Assembly: GCF_008369935.1 (NCBI RefSeq)
Contig: NZ_VTUZ01000003.1
Span: 62,001-126,000, forward strand
Source of the DNA: Paraburkholderia panacisoli
Lineage (GTDB): Bacteria > Pseudomonadota > Gammaproteobacteria > Burkholderiales > Burkholderiaceae
Length of the DNA: 64,000 nt
Reading direction: 5' to 3'
The translations under genes and the position numbers were made by a program. Of the stretch, positions 1 to 8,395 are shown piece by piece. The notes beneath the pieces are model-generated. The model saw only the letters and a program-made list of their open reading frames with translations, did no database searches and was not told the DNA's origin. Position 1 is the first letter of the stretch. Each line of letters starts with the position of its first letter.

Positions 1-2
1 TG

Positions 3-488
3 ACCATCGTCGAGAACGTGATGATCGGGCTCGAGCGGCAATCGGCCTGCGGCTGGCTCGATGCGTTCCTGCCGTTCACGCGCGGGCGTGAGGAGCGCGC
101 CCGCAATCAGGAGTTGGCGCTTGCGGCGCTGGCGCGCCTGGGCATCGCCGATGTCGCCGGCGAGATGCCGTCGCAGTTGCCGCCCGGCGTGTTGCGGCTG
201 GCCGAGATCGCGCGGGCGATTGCGGGCGAGCCGCGCGTACTGCTGCTCGACGAGCCGGCCGCCGGGCTCAATTCCGTGGAAACGCGCGACCTCTCGACGG
301 CGCTGATGAAGCTGCGTTCGCCGCAGCTCGTGCTGGTAGTCGTCGAGCACGACATGGACTTGATCATGGAAGTGTGCGACGTGATCCATGTGCTGAACGT
401 CGGGCGCCTCTTCGCGTCAGGCAGTCCGGCGCAGATACGGTCGAACGCCGACGTGGTTCGCATCTATCTCGGAGACGACGATGAGTGA
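3..488 (+). CDS. LivG-type branched-chain amino acid/organic acid ABC transporter ATPase (5' truncated)
   Basis: C-terminal part of a cytoplasmic ATPase that powers a HAAT-family importer. The reading frame is open from the first bases of the window (TIVENVMIGLE, a typical LivG segment), so the N-terminus and Walker A lie upstream. Visible are a degenerate signature region (LPPGVLRLAEIARAI), Walker B with its Glu (LLLLDEPAAGLN), and the H-loop (VVEHDMDLIMEVCD). The stop overlaps the next ATPase start by 8 bp, the usual LivG-LivF coupling. Permease and binding-protein genes are presumably upstream, outside the window. The catabolic genes that follow suggest the substrate is an organic acid rather than an amino acid; that is inference. 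Confidence 0.9.
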   Translation, partial: TIVENVMIGLERQSACGWLDAFLPFTRGREERARNQELALAALARLGIADVAGEMPSQLPPGVLRLAEIARAIAGEPRVLLLDEPAAGLNSVETRDLSTALMKLRSPQLVLVVVEHDMDLIMEVCDVIHVLNVGRLFASGSPAQIRSNADVVRIYLGDDDE

Positions 489-1242
489 GCCGCATCCGAA
501 TCTGCTGGCGGTCGAAGGACTGACCGTGCGCTACGGCGCGGGACCCGTGGTGCACGGCGTCAGCTTCGGCATGCCGGGCTCGACGGTCGGCGCGCTGCTC
601 GGCGCCAACGGCGCGGGCAAATCGAGTACGCTGCGGGCCATCGCCGGGCTGGAGCCGGCCCAGGGCCGGGTCTTTTTCGACGGCGCCGAAATCACGCGCC
701 TGAATGCCGCCGCGCGATTTCGCGCTGGCATCGTGTATGTGCCGGAAGGGCGCGCGATCGTGACGGACCTGTCGGTGACGGAAAACCTCACGCTCGGTTC
801 GTACTTCGTGAATCCGCGCATCCGCGAACGCCGCCGCGCGATGGTGCTCGAGTTCTTTCCGGAGATCGCCAACCGGCTGAAGGCGCCGGCGGGTCTGCTG
901 AGCGGCGGCGAGCAGCAGATGCTTGCGATCGGCCGCGGCTTGATGTCGGGACCGCGTCTGCTGTTGCTGGACGAGCCGTCGCTCGGACTCGCGCCCTTGC
1001 TCGTCGCGCGTGTCTACGAACGGCTCGCGCGAATCCAGCAGGAGCAGCAACTCGCCGCGCTGCTCGTGGAACAGAGTTTTCACGCGGCGGCGCGGCTCGC
1101 GTCGCACGCGTGGGTGATGCGGCATGGGCATATCGTCGGCGAACTTGACGAAGCGTTATTGCGCAGCCGGGAAGGACGCCAGCAAGCGGTCGATGCGTAC
1201 CTCGGCGCGCGCCAGGATGAACTCCCGAACGCGTGCGTCTGA
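481..1242 (+). CDS. LivF-type ABC transporter ATP-binding protein
   Basis: Second ATPase of the HAAT-family importer, 253 aa, the usual LivF length. Walker A is at residues 41-50 (GANGAGKSST), the signature LSGGEQQ at about 140-146, and Walker B (LLLLDEPSLGLAP) at about 160-172. The ATG overlaps the upstream LivG-type gene, so the pair is translationally coupled. The transporter heads a catabolic operon (lactonase, hydratase, CoA-transferases, lyase), and the imported compound is probably the substrate of those enzymes. Specificity cannot be read from the ATPases. Confidence 0.93.
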   Translation: MSEPHPNLLAVEGLTVRYGAGPVVHGVSFGMPGSTVGALLGANGAGKSSTLRAIAGLEPAQGRVFFDGAEITRLNAAARFRAGIVYVPEGRAIVTDLSVTENLTLGSYFVNPRIRERRRAMVLEFFPEIANRLKAPAGLLSGGEQQMLAIGRGLMSGPRLLLLDEPSLGLAPLLVARVYERLARIQQEQQLAALLVEQSFHAAARLASHAWVMRHGHIVGELDEALLRSREGRQQAVDAYLGARQDELPNACV

Positions 1243-1272
1243 TTCGCGCACTACCTGAAACGGAGAGAGGGG

Positions 1273-2196
1273 ATGAACATGAAACTGCAGGGCGAAGTGA
1301 TGGCGACCGGACTCCAGTTCCCGGAGGGCCCCATCGCGATGCCGGACGGCAGCGTGCTCGTGGTGGAGATTGCCGCGGGGCGTCTGACGCGCGTCTATCC
1401 GAACGGCGAGAAGAAGGTTGTCGCAGAGGTGGGCGGCGGCCCGAACGGAGCGGCGCTTGGGCCCGATGGTCACTGCTATATCTGTAACAACGGCGGTTTC
1501 AGCTGGCGCACGGACAAAGGTTTCAAGCGTCCCACGGGCGCAGCCACCGATTATCGCGGCGGCGCGATCCAGCGCATAAATCTCGAAACCGGCGCGGTTC
1601 AGACGCTTTACACGCATTGCGGCGATATCCCTTTGCACGGACCGAACGACATCGTTTTCGATCGCGACGGCGGGTTCTGGTTTACCGACTTCGGCAAGAC
1701 CTTCGAGGATCGCATCATGCGCGGTTCGGTGTACTACGCGCGCATGGACGGCAGCCACATCACGTGCGCCGCACATCCGGTGCTCACGCCGAACGGCGTG
1801 GGTCTGTCGCCGGACGGCCGCACGCTGTACGTGAGCGAGACGGAAACCAGCCGGCTCTGGTCCTATCCGGTGCTCGGGCCCGGTGAACTCGGCCATGAAC
1901 CCTGGCCGTCGCCGAATGGCGGACGGCTCGTGCATGGGCTCGCGGGATTCCAGCGCTTCGATTCGCTCGCAGTGGAAGAGAACGGCAACATCTGCGTGGC
2001 GACGCTGGTGCGCGGCGGCATCAGCGTGTTTTCACCACACGGCGAGCTGCTCGAATTTCATGAGGCACCCGAGGGCTACTGCACCAACATCTGCTTCGGC
2101 GGCGCGGATCGGTGCACGGCATTCATCACGCTGTCCGGGTACGGCCAGCTGTTCGCGGCACGCTGGCCGCGAGCGGGGCTGCAACTGACGGCGTAA
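1273..2196 (+). CDS. SMP-30/gluconolactonase/LRE family protein (lactonase-like)
   Basis: A 307-aa six-bladed beta-propeller of the SMP-30/gluconolactonase family, whose members hydrolyse lactones or related esters with one divalent metal. Family metal-site segments are visible: Glu18 in LQFPEGP, Asn in HGPNDIVFD, Asn in LTPNGVGLSPDG, and Asp in FDSLAVEENG. The start ATG follows a GAGAGGGG Shine-Dalgarno-like stretch 31 bp after livF. No signal peptide is seen, so the protein is probably cytoplasmic. In this operon it may open a lactone intermediate or the imported substrate. The exact substrate is unknown. Confidence 0.85.
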   Translation: MNMKLQGEVMATGLQFPEGPIAMPDGSVLVVEIAAGRLTRVYPNGEKKVVAEVGGGPNGAALGPDGHCYICNNGGFSWRTDKGFKRPTGAATDYRGGAIQRINLETGAVQTLYTHCGDIPLHGPNDIVFDRDGGFWFTDFGKTFEDRIMRGSVYYARMDGSHITCAAHPVLTPNGVGLSPDGRTLYVSETETSRLWSYPVLGPGELGHEPWPSPNGGRLVHGLAGFQRFDSLAVEENGNICVATLVRGGISVFSPHGELLEFHEAPEGYCTNICFGGADRCTAFITLSGYGQLFAARWPRAGLQLTA

Positions 2197-2207
2197 CAGG
2201 TTTCAAG

Positions 2208-2227
2208 CCCCTCGTGACGACGAGGGG
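2208..2227 (+). promoter_or_regulatory. Perfect hairpin between lactonase and hydratase genes
   Basis: An 8-bp perfect stem (CCCCTCGT / ACGAGGGG) with a GACG loop, 11 bp after the lactonase stop. No T-tract follows, so it is not a classical intrinsic terminator. Its 3' arm contains the only purine-rich stretch preceding an in-frame ATG at 2233 and would hide it. This favours translation of the next gene from the TTG at 2284. It may also act as an intra-operon RNA-processing or stability element. Confidence 0.5.
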
Positions 2228-2283
2228 GGCGGATGGAAGGCACTCTGGCACAACATTTCGGAACCCTAACTGTGGAGATTGAA

Positions 2284-3498
2284 TTGGATACGACTCTTAC
2301 CACCCCCCAAAGCGACGTAGGCAGCGCACCCGCGGAAGGCCGCATCACCGACGAGGCGATCGCGGAGGCGAGAGCGATGATCGGTCTGCACCTGCGGCCC
2401 GAAGGTCCGTACCTTCAGGATGCGACACCGGACACGCTGCGCAACTGGTGCAACGGTATCGGTGACCTGAATCCCTTGTATCGCGACTACGGTTACGGCG
2501 CCGAGACGCGCTATGGCTCGATGGTCGCGCATCCGATGTTTCCGATGGCGTTCGGCTGGCTCGGCAGAACCCGTTGGGGGCTCGCGGGCGTGCACGGCTT
2601 CTATGCGGGCAACGACTGGGAGCTGTTCCGTCACGTGCGTCCGGGCGATCGCATCACGGCCATCGAGCGCGTGGTCGGCGTGGAGGAAAAAGAGAGCAAG
2701 TTCTCCGGGCGTCTCGTGTTGCAGTACGTGGAGGCGTGCTACTACAACCAGCGCAGTGAACTGGTGGCGCGCGCGCTCGGCACGTGTACGCGTCACGAAC
2801 GCAAGGCGGCGCGCGAGACCGGCAAGTACAAGGAAATCGTCCAGCATGAATACAGCGACGAGGAACGTGACCGCATCGACGAGATGGTGCTCGACGAACC
2901 GAACCAGATCCGCGGCGCGAACGTGCGGTACTGGGAAGACGTGCGCGAAGGTGAAGAACTGCCGACCATCGCGCGCGGCCCACTGTCGCTGATGGACACG
3001 ATGGGTTTCCTGGTCGGCTGCGGTCGCGGTCATACGCACGGTGTGGTGCTGCAAACGGCGGTCCGGCATCCTGGCCACTTCTTCCGCAACCCTGAAGCGG
3101 GCGGTGGCGTCGAATACACCGGCATCGGTCACCATCGCGAGTCCGTCGCCAAGGAGGTGGGCGTGCCCGGCACATACGACTACGGTCCGCAACGCTCGTC
3201 GTGGATGTGCTCGCTCGTCACCAACTGGATGGGCGACGCGGGCTTCATCAAACGTGTGCGCACGGAGATGCGGCGTTTCAACATCATGGGCGACACGACG
3301 TTCTGCAAGGGCAAGGTGGTGCGCAAGTACGTGAAGGACAACGTGGCGCTCGTGGACATCGAACTGGCTGCGGTGAACCAGCGCGGCGAGGTCACCACGC
3401 CGGGTCTCGCGACTGTCGCGCTGCCGTCGCGCGACGCCCGGCTGCCGGCGTTCATCGACGGCGCCGGCGTGGACCTCGACTTGCCGCTCGTTCGCTGA
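2284..3498 (+). CDS. Double hot-dog MaoC/FAS1-like acyl-CoA dehydratase-hydratase
   Basis: About 404 aa. The N-terminal half (segments NWCNGIGDLNPLYRD and MVAHPMFPMAFGW) is a FAS1-type/MaoC hot-dog domain. The second half (YWEDVREGEELP onward) looks like a second, more divergent hot-dog domain, a layout found in mesaconyl-CoA and 3-methylfumaryl-CoA hydratases and other enoyl-CoA hydratases. The start is uncertain. TTG 2284 has GGAG 6 bp upstream and is preferred. The in-frame ATG at 2233 would give 421 aa, but its purine-rich upstream stretch lies in a hairpin. The gene sits before two CoA-transferases and a CitE-like lyase, so the enzyme probably hydrates an unsaturated CoA thioester made by the transferases. 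The substrate is inferred only. Confidence 0.8.
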   Translation: MDTTLTTPQSDVGSAPAEGRITDEAIAEARAMIGLHLRPEGPYLQDATPDTLRNWCNGIGDLNPLYRDYGYGAETRYGSMVAHPMFPMAFGWLGRTRWGLAGVHGFYAGNDWELFRHVRPGDRITAIERVVGVEEKESKFSGRLVLQYVEACYYNQRSELVARALGTCTRHERKAARETGKYKEIVQHEYSDEERDRIDEMVLDEPNQIRGANVRYWEDVREGEELPTIARGPLSLMDTMGFLVGCGRGHTHGVVLQTAVRHPGHFFRNPEAGGGVEYTGIGHHRESVAKEVGVPGTYDYGPQRSSWMCSLVTNWMGDAGFIKRVRTEMRRFNIMGDTTFCKGKVVRKYVKDNVALVDIELAAVNQRGEVTTPGLATVALPSRDARLPAFIDGAGVDLDLPLVR

Positions 3499-3532
3499 GC
3501 GGCGCACCCCGGTCACTTAGGAGGGAGTCCAG

Positions 3533-4699
3533 ATGCACGTCAACGACAACCCCAAAGCCGCGGCGCTGCCGTTGTCCGGGTGCTGCGTCGTCGAGCGTTC
3601 GCGCACGGTCGCGGCGGCCTACGCCGGCCGCCTGCTGGCCGCGATGGGCGCGCGCGTGGTGATGCTGGAGCCCGGCGCCGGGCACCGGCTGCGCCGGGCG
3701 GCGCCGCTGCTCGAACAGACCGGTGAGAGCGCACTGTTTGCGTACCTTGCCGCGGGCAAGCGCAGTCTCGTGTGCGACCTGGAGACGTCCGAGGGGAGGG
3801 TGTTGCTCGAGCGCGAGCTCGACCATGCCGACATCCTGCTCGACGATACGCCGGTACGCGAGCGGGCAGCGCGGGGATTGGACCCGGCGGACGTTGCAAA
3901 ACGTTTTCCCGCGCTCGTGCACGTGTCCGTGCTGCCGTTCGGCGCGAGCGGTCCGAAAGCGGACTGGGACGGCGAGGAAGTCAATCTGGTGCATGCCGGC
4001 GGCGAAGGGTTCCTGCTGCCGAACGGCCTGTCGAACGAACGCTTTCCGGACCGCCCGCCGCTGATGATCTACGGACACTTCGCGGGCTATCAGGGGGGCT
4101 GCTCGGCGGCGCTGTGCGCGCTGACCGCGTGGTGGTCTGCTCCGCTGGCAGGTGGCCAGTACGTCGACGTGTCGGTGCAGGATGCCGCGGTGGCGGTCGG
4201 CGCATTCGCGCTGCAGCGGCTCGGCGACGGCTCGCTCGAACATCGTACGACGCGCAGTTTCCGCTATGGTGGGGTGTTCGAAGCGCTCGACGGGCACGTC
4301 GAGGTACTCACGCTGGAAGACCGGCAGTGGAGCGCGTTGGTGCAATTGCTCGGCTGTCCAGCGTGGGCGGATGAAGCCGCGCTGAGCGACCCGCTCGAGC
4401 GCAGCCGCCGTGGCGGCGAGATCAACGGACACATCCGCGAGTGGATGGCCCGGCATCCGGTCGAGGAAATCGTGGCACGCGCTCAGGCGCTCGGTGTGCC
4501 GGCCGCGAAATACCGCACCCCGGCCGAAGTGGTGGCCGGCACGCATGAAAACGCGCGCGGGCTATTCGGCGAGGCAACCTTGGAAAGCGGCATGCAGCTC
4601 GACGTGCTGATGGCGCCGTTCCAGTTTCGCTGCACACCCTTGCCTCGCGAGGCGAGAGTACCGGCACTGGGAGAACTGGCTGAGGAGGTGCTGCAATGA
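3533..4699 (+). CDS. Family III CoA-transferase (CaiB/BaiF), subunit lacking the catalytic Asp
   Basis: 388 aa with the CaiB/BaiF family III fold, recognisable from AAMGARVVMLEPG, the GASGP turn and GGQYVDVSVQDAAV. In formyl-CoA transferase the acyl-carrying Asp lies in a G-D-S-N-T-G-like turn. The aligned segment here reads IYGHFAGYQGG, with His182 at that place, so this copy may be catalytically dead. A GGAGGGAG Shine-Dalgarno precedes the ATG. The gene overlaps the next family III gene by 4 bp (ATGA), and that gene keeps the Asp. The pair therefore looks like a heteromeric transferase with one structural and one catalytic subunit, as described for BbsEF-type enzymes. Substrate unknown. Confidence 0.85.
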   Translation: MHVNDNPKAAALPLSGCCVVERSRTVAAAYAGRLLAAMGARVVMLEPGAGHRLRRAAPLLEQTGESALFAYLAAGKRSLVCDLETSEGRVLLERELDHADILLDDTPVRERAARGLDPADVAKRFPALVHVSVLPFGASGPKADWDGEEVNLVHAGGEGFLLPNGLSNERFPDRPPLMIYGHFAGYQGGCSAALCALTAWWSAPLAGGQYVDVSVQDAAVAVGAFALQRLGDGSLEHRTTRSFRYGGVFEALDGHVEVLTLEDRQWSALVQLLGCPAWADEAALSDPLERSRRGGEINGHIREWMARHPVEEIVARAQALGVPAAKYRTPAEVVAGTHENARGLFGEATLESGMQLDVLMAPFQFRCTPLPREARVPALGELAEEVLQ

Positions 4700-5895
4700 C
4701 GCGAACCCGCGCCCCGCTCGCCGGGGTACGCATAGCCGATTTTACGATCCATGCCGCGGGGCCGTTCTGCACGCATCTGCTTTCGCAACTCGGTGCGCAG
4801 TGCATCAAGATCGAAAGCCGCACGCGGCCGGATGCATTTCGCAAACCGCATGCGGTCTACGGGCGGATGTGCGCGGCGACCTTCGACCAGGTGTCGGCCA
4901 ACAAGCTGTCGGTACGGCTCAATCTCAAGCAGCCCGAGGCGGTCGTGCTGGCGAAGCGCCTCGTGGCGATCTCGGATATCGCCGCCGAAAGCTTCAGGCC
5001 GGGTGTGATGGAGCGCCTCGGACTCGGCTTCGAAGCCTTGCGCGAGAGTAAGGAAGACATCGTCGTGATGTCCTTGTCTTCGTGCGGACAGAGCGGTCCC
5101 GATTCGCATTTTTCTGGCTACGCGCCGCTCTTCGGCGCATGGGGCGGACTCGGCTGGATGAGCGGCTACAGCGATGGTCCGCCGATGGAAATGCGCCACG
5201 TGATGGATCATTCAGCCGGGCTGCATGCCGCACTGGCGACCGTTGCCGCGCTGCACCAGCGTCGTGTCACGGGCCGGGCGCAGCATGTCGATCTGGCCGC
5301 GCGCGAGGTCGCCTCGGCGATGATCGGCGATGCGCTCGTGCTGGCGAGCGCAGGCATGACGCCGGTGCGCCCAGGCAACGCCGGTCTGGACATGGCGCCG
5401 CACGGCATCTATGCGACCGCCGCGCCGGACCGCTGGCTCACGCTGGCGATCCGCGACGACGCGCAATGGCGCACGCTGGCGCAGATGGCCGGCTGGTCCG
5501 CCGCCGATGCGCGCTTCGCGACGGCGCAGGCGCGCCTCGCGCATCGCGATGTACTGGACGAGCAGCTCGCTGCGTGGCTCGCGCAATGCGATGCCGACGC
5601 CGTGGCGGCCGCCTTGCAGCAAGCCGGCGTGTGCGCGCACGTGTCGGCGAATATGCAGGACATTGCCACCGATCCTCATCTGCTGGCACGAGGCGCCGTC
5701 GTCGAGGTCAGCGCGCCGGGCATCCCGCCCCGGCCGGCGGTGGGCCCGCTGGCACGTTTCTCGGGTAGCGGCGAGGTGGGCATACGTTCGTTGACGCCCG
5801 CGCTCGGTCAAGACGAGGACTATGTGTTCGGCGAGTTGCTGGGGTTGAGTTCGGCACAGCGCGCCGACCTTGAAGCGCGTGAAGTGATTTCGTGA
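4696..5895 (+). CDS. Family III CoA-transferase (CaiB/BaiF), catalytic subunit
   Basis: 399-aa family III CoA-transferase. It transfers CoA between acyl-CoA and a carboxylate through an aspartyl anhydride. The N-terminal Rossmann region (LAGVRIADFTIHAAGPFCTHLLSQLGAQ), the SLSSCGQSGP turn and the probable catalytic Asp171 (VMDHSAGLHAAL) are present. Its start overlaps the stop of the preceding paralogue by 4 bp, so both are made together. A likely role is activation of the imported acid, with succinyl-CoA or another operon intermediate as CoA donor. This is inferred from context. Confidence 0.87.
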   Translation: MTRTRAPLAGVRIADFTIHAAGPFCTHLLSQLGAQCIKIESRTRPDAFRKPHAVYGRMCAATFDQVSANKLSVRLNLKQPEAVVLAKRLVAISDIAAESFRPGVMERLGLGFEALRESKEDIVVMSLSSCGQSGPDSHFSGYAPLFGAWGGLGWMSGYSDGPPMEMRHVMDHSAGLHAALATVAALHQRRVTGRAQHVDLAAREVASAMIGDALVLASAGMTPVRPGNAGLDMAPHGIYATAAPDRWLTLAIRDDAQWRTLAQMAGWSAADARFATAQARLAHRDVLDEQLAAWLAQCDADAVAAALQQAGVCAHVSANMQDIATDPHLLARGAVVEVSAPGIPPRPAVGPLARFSGSGEVGIRSLTPALGQDEDYVFGELLGLSSAQRADLEAREVIS

Positions 5896-5938
5896 GCGCC
5901 CCGATGCGCACACAGATCGATACGACAAGGAGAGCTTC

Positions 5939-6520
5939 GTGAAGGATGCTATCTATCTGGTGCTGGACATGGAAAACGACCTCGTCCATGCCGACGGCCC
6001 CAACGGCAAGGCTGCCTACGGCGAGCAGGTGAGGGCGCGCGGCGTGCTGGCCAACACGCGCCGCGCCATCGACAAGGCGCGTGCCGCGGGCGTCGCGATC
6101 GGCTTCGTGCGAGTCGGGTTTTCACCGGACTATCGCGAATGCCCGCCGAACTCGCCGATTTTTTCCGGCGCGCGCAAGAACGGCATTTTCAAGCTGGGCA
6201 CCTGGGGCACGCAAGTGCATCCGGATCTCGGTCAGCAGAGTGGCGACTTCGACATCGTCAAGCATCGCGTGAGTCCGTTCTATGCGACGAACCTCGACGC
6301 GATTCTGCGCGCTCGTGGTGTGCGGCGCATCTACTGCTCGGGCATCTCGACCAATGCGGTCGTGCAGGCCGCCGTGCGCGAGGGTCACGATCGCGATTAC
6401 GAAATGGTCGTGCTGGAGGACGGCTGCTGCGGGTTGTCGACCCAGGAGCATGAAAACGCAATCGAAAGTCTGAGGCGCTTCTGCGTGGTAACGACATCCG
6501 TCGACGTTGTTTTCGAGTGA
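5939..6520 (+). CDS. Isochorismatase-fold hydrolase without the usual nucleophilic Cys
   Basis: 193 aa. It starts at GTG 5939, preceded by AAGGAGAG at the right spacing. The fold is that of isochorismatase/cysteine hydrolases: an early catalytic Asp in YLVLDMENDL, and the loop GISTNAVVQAA where related amidohydrolases have T-N-x-C-V. The position expected to carry Cys holds Val141, so a thiol-based amidase mechanism is doubtful. EntB-type isochorismatases and other members of the superfamily also lack the Cys. It lies between the CoA-transferases and the CoA-ester lyase in the same operon. Its reaction is unknown. Confidence 0.8.
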   Translation: MKDAIYLVLDMENDLVHADGPNGKAAYGEQVRARGVLANTRRAIDKARAAGVAIGFVRVGFSPDYRECPPNSPIFSGARKNGIFKLGTWGTQVHPDLGQQSGDFDIVKHRVSPFYATNLDAILRARGVRRIYCSGISTNAVVQAAVREGHDRDYEMVVLEDGCCGLSTQEHENAIESLRRFCVVTTSVDVVFE

Positions 6521-6527
6521 GGCAACC

Positions 6528-7340
6528 ATGGTTGAAGTAGCACGCAGTCTCCTCTTCGTGCCGGGCAATCGCCCGGAGCGATTCGACAAGGCCAGTGCAA
6601 GCGGCGCCCATGAGGTGATTCTCGATCTGGAAGACGCGGTAGCGCCCGCAGAGAAAACCACGGCGCGCGATGCTGTCGCAGCGTGGCTCGATGGGCGTCG
6701 CCGGGCGTTGGTGCGGATCAACGCAGCGCAGACGGAATGGTTCGAGGATGACATCCGGCTGATCCAGTCGATGCCGTCTGTCGGCGTGATGCTTCCCAAG
6801 GCCGATAACGAGTCTCTCACCCGGACAATCGCGGCGCTCCCAGGGTGCAGAATTATCGCGTTGCTGGAGACGGTGCAGGGCTATATCGATTTGCGTTCGA
6901 TGGCGGCTTTGCCGGGCCTGGAACGCATTGCATTCGGCAGCGTCGACTTCGCGGCGGAGAGCGGCATCTCGGATGAGGGCGACGCGATGACGCCGGTTCG
7001 CATCCAGATCGTGCTGGAATCCTGTCATGCGGGGCTGGCGGCGCCCGCAGACGGTGTCAGTGTCAACTTCACCGACCAGGACCGCATGCGCCAGGACGCA
7101 CGGATTTCGCGCCAATTGGGCTTCGGCGGCAAGCTTTGCATTCATCCAGCCCAGGTCGGCGCAGTCAATGCCGCGTTCCTGCCGTCGGCGGACGAAATAC
7201 AATGGGCGGAGCGCGTGGTAGCGGCGTTCACGGCCAGCGCGGGTGGGGCCACCTCGGTGGATGGAAAAATGATCGATAAACCGGTGGTCGATCGCGCGCG
7301 GCGCATGATCGCCGAATTCACGGGCGCCAGTTTGGCTTAA
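6528..7340 (+). CDS. HpcH/HpaI aldolase-citrate lyase family CoA-ester lyase (CitE-like)
   Basis: 270 aa from ATG 6528. An in-frame TTG at 6507 would overlap the preceding gene and is less likely. Family features are RSLLFVPGNRPERFDKA, the acidic metal-binding segment EVILDLEDAV, MLPKADNE, ALLETVQGYIDL, the IAFGSVDFAAE loop and KLCIHPAQVGAVNAAF near the C-terminus. Such TIM-barrel enzymes cleave (3S)-malyl-, citramalyl- or beta-methylmalyl-CoA, or act as thioesterases, with Mg2+. After a CoA-transferase and a hydratase it is the natural last step, releasing acetyl- or propionyl-CoA plus a 2-oxoacid. The precise substrate is not determinable. Confidence 0.87.
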   Translation: MVEVARSLLFVPGNRPERFDKASASGAHEVILDLEDAVAPAEKTTARDAVAAWLDGRRRALVRINAAQTEWFEDDIRLIQSMPSVGVMLPKADNESLTRTIAALPGCRIIALLETVQGYIDLRSMAALPGLERIAFGSVDFAAESGISDEGDAMTPVRIQIVLESCHAGLAAPADGVSVNFTDQDRMRQDARISRQLGFGGKLCIHPAQVGAVNAAFLPSADEIQWAERVVAAFTASAGGATSVDGKMIDKPVVDRARRMIAEFTGASLA

Positions 7341-7451
7341 AATCAGGCCGATGGCTGAATTGTCGGAAGCGGCTCATGAGCGGCGCCGCGTCACAGAACG
7401 GTCGGACCATATTGCTGTCAACAGAAATCATACCGGCCAGAGTTACATTTG

Positions 7452-8081
7452 ATGGAATACCGAACCAAAGAAGATCAGGTTGCCGACTTCCTGCGCGAAC
7501 GCATCATCTCGGGTGTGATCGCTCGTGGATCGCGGCTCAAGCAGGCCGAGATCGCCGAGCAACTCAATCTGAGCATCACGCCGGTGCGCGAAGCGCTGAA
7601 ACTGCTCGAGGCTGAAGGCTATATCAGCACCGATTCGTATCGCGGTGCGCGGGTCGTGCCGTTCGACGCTTCGGCCTCTTCGGAAATCCTGACTCTACGG
7701 CTGCTGTTGGAGACGCAACTCGTGCGAGCTGCGGTCGAAAAAATCACGGCCCAGGACATCGCGGAACTCCGTCAGCTTGCCGACGAATTCGCGAAAGCGT
7801 TCGAGTCGGGTGACCGGGCCACCGCGAGAGGTGTGAACTACCGTTTCCATCGGCGCATGTACGACATCGCATGCATGCCGCAGACCTTGCACTTCACGCA
7901 GATTCTGTGGGCGCGTTATCCGTTCGATATCATCAATGCGGCCGAGAACCGCGGTCAGGATGCGGTTGCGGAGCATGACGAGATCCTGCAGGCGCTTGCG
8001 TCGGGGGACGTCACCGCCGCGATGCTGGCGATGCGCAAGCACATCGAGTCGGGCTGGACGGTTTTGAAGTCGGCGAGGTAG
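7452..8081 (+). CDS. GntR/FadR-type (FCD) transcriptional regulator
   Basis: 209 aa. The N-terminal winged helix-turn-helix (QAEIAEQLNLSITPVREALKLLEAEGYI) is classical GntR. The C-terminal alpha-helical FCD ligand domain has the expected Arg/His residues (RFHRRMYDIA, EHDEILQAL, RKHIESGW). The start is ATG 7452; an overlapping TTG at 7449 is also possible. The gene lies 111 bp after the lyase on the same strand and probably regulates the catabolic operon in response to its substrate or an intermediate. No operator was identified. Confidence 0.87.
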   Translation: MEYRTKEDQVADFLRERIISGVIARGSRLKQAEIAEQLNLSITPVREALKLLEAEGYISTDSYRGARVVPFDASASSEILTLRLLLETQLVRAAVEKITAQDIAELRQLADEFAKAFESGDRATARGVNYRFHRRMYDIACMPQTLHFTQILWARYPFDIINAAENRGQDAVAEHDEILQALASGDVTAAMLAMRKHIESGWTVLKSAR

Positions 8082-8395
8082 TCGATTGGAAAGTCGGCCT
8101 CATCGGGGCGAAGCGTCCGGATGTTGAGCGATGCAATCACGCCGTACCTCACCGCGACTCCTTCACGAAGTACGTCTCGAACCTTTCAGTAAGTCGCGCT
8201 CCATCTTCACTTTGGCTAACAGAGGCTTGAGCAGCCCCAGCGCAGCTATTGCGCGGAATGCCGGCATCCACTTTCAGCAACCGACCTCAAGGTGGCCGAA
8301 GCTCGAATTTTGCGCTTTCGTCCATGCCGCCACGTGCGGTAGTCTCGTTCCGTCCAATCGGACCTGCATTAGCAACCCGCACGCTATTTTCGAAC
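8082..8395. other. Intergenic region upstream of rarA, no gene seen
   Basis: About 310 bp between the GntR gene and rarA. Open frames here are short and have no recognisable protein signature. No hairpin, tRNA or repeat was identified. It presumably holds the rarA promoter. Confidence 0.5.
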
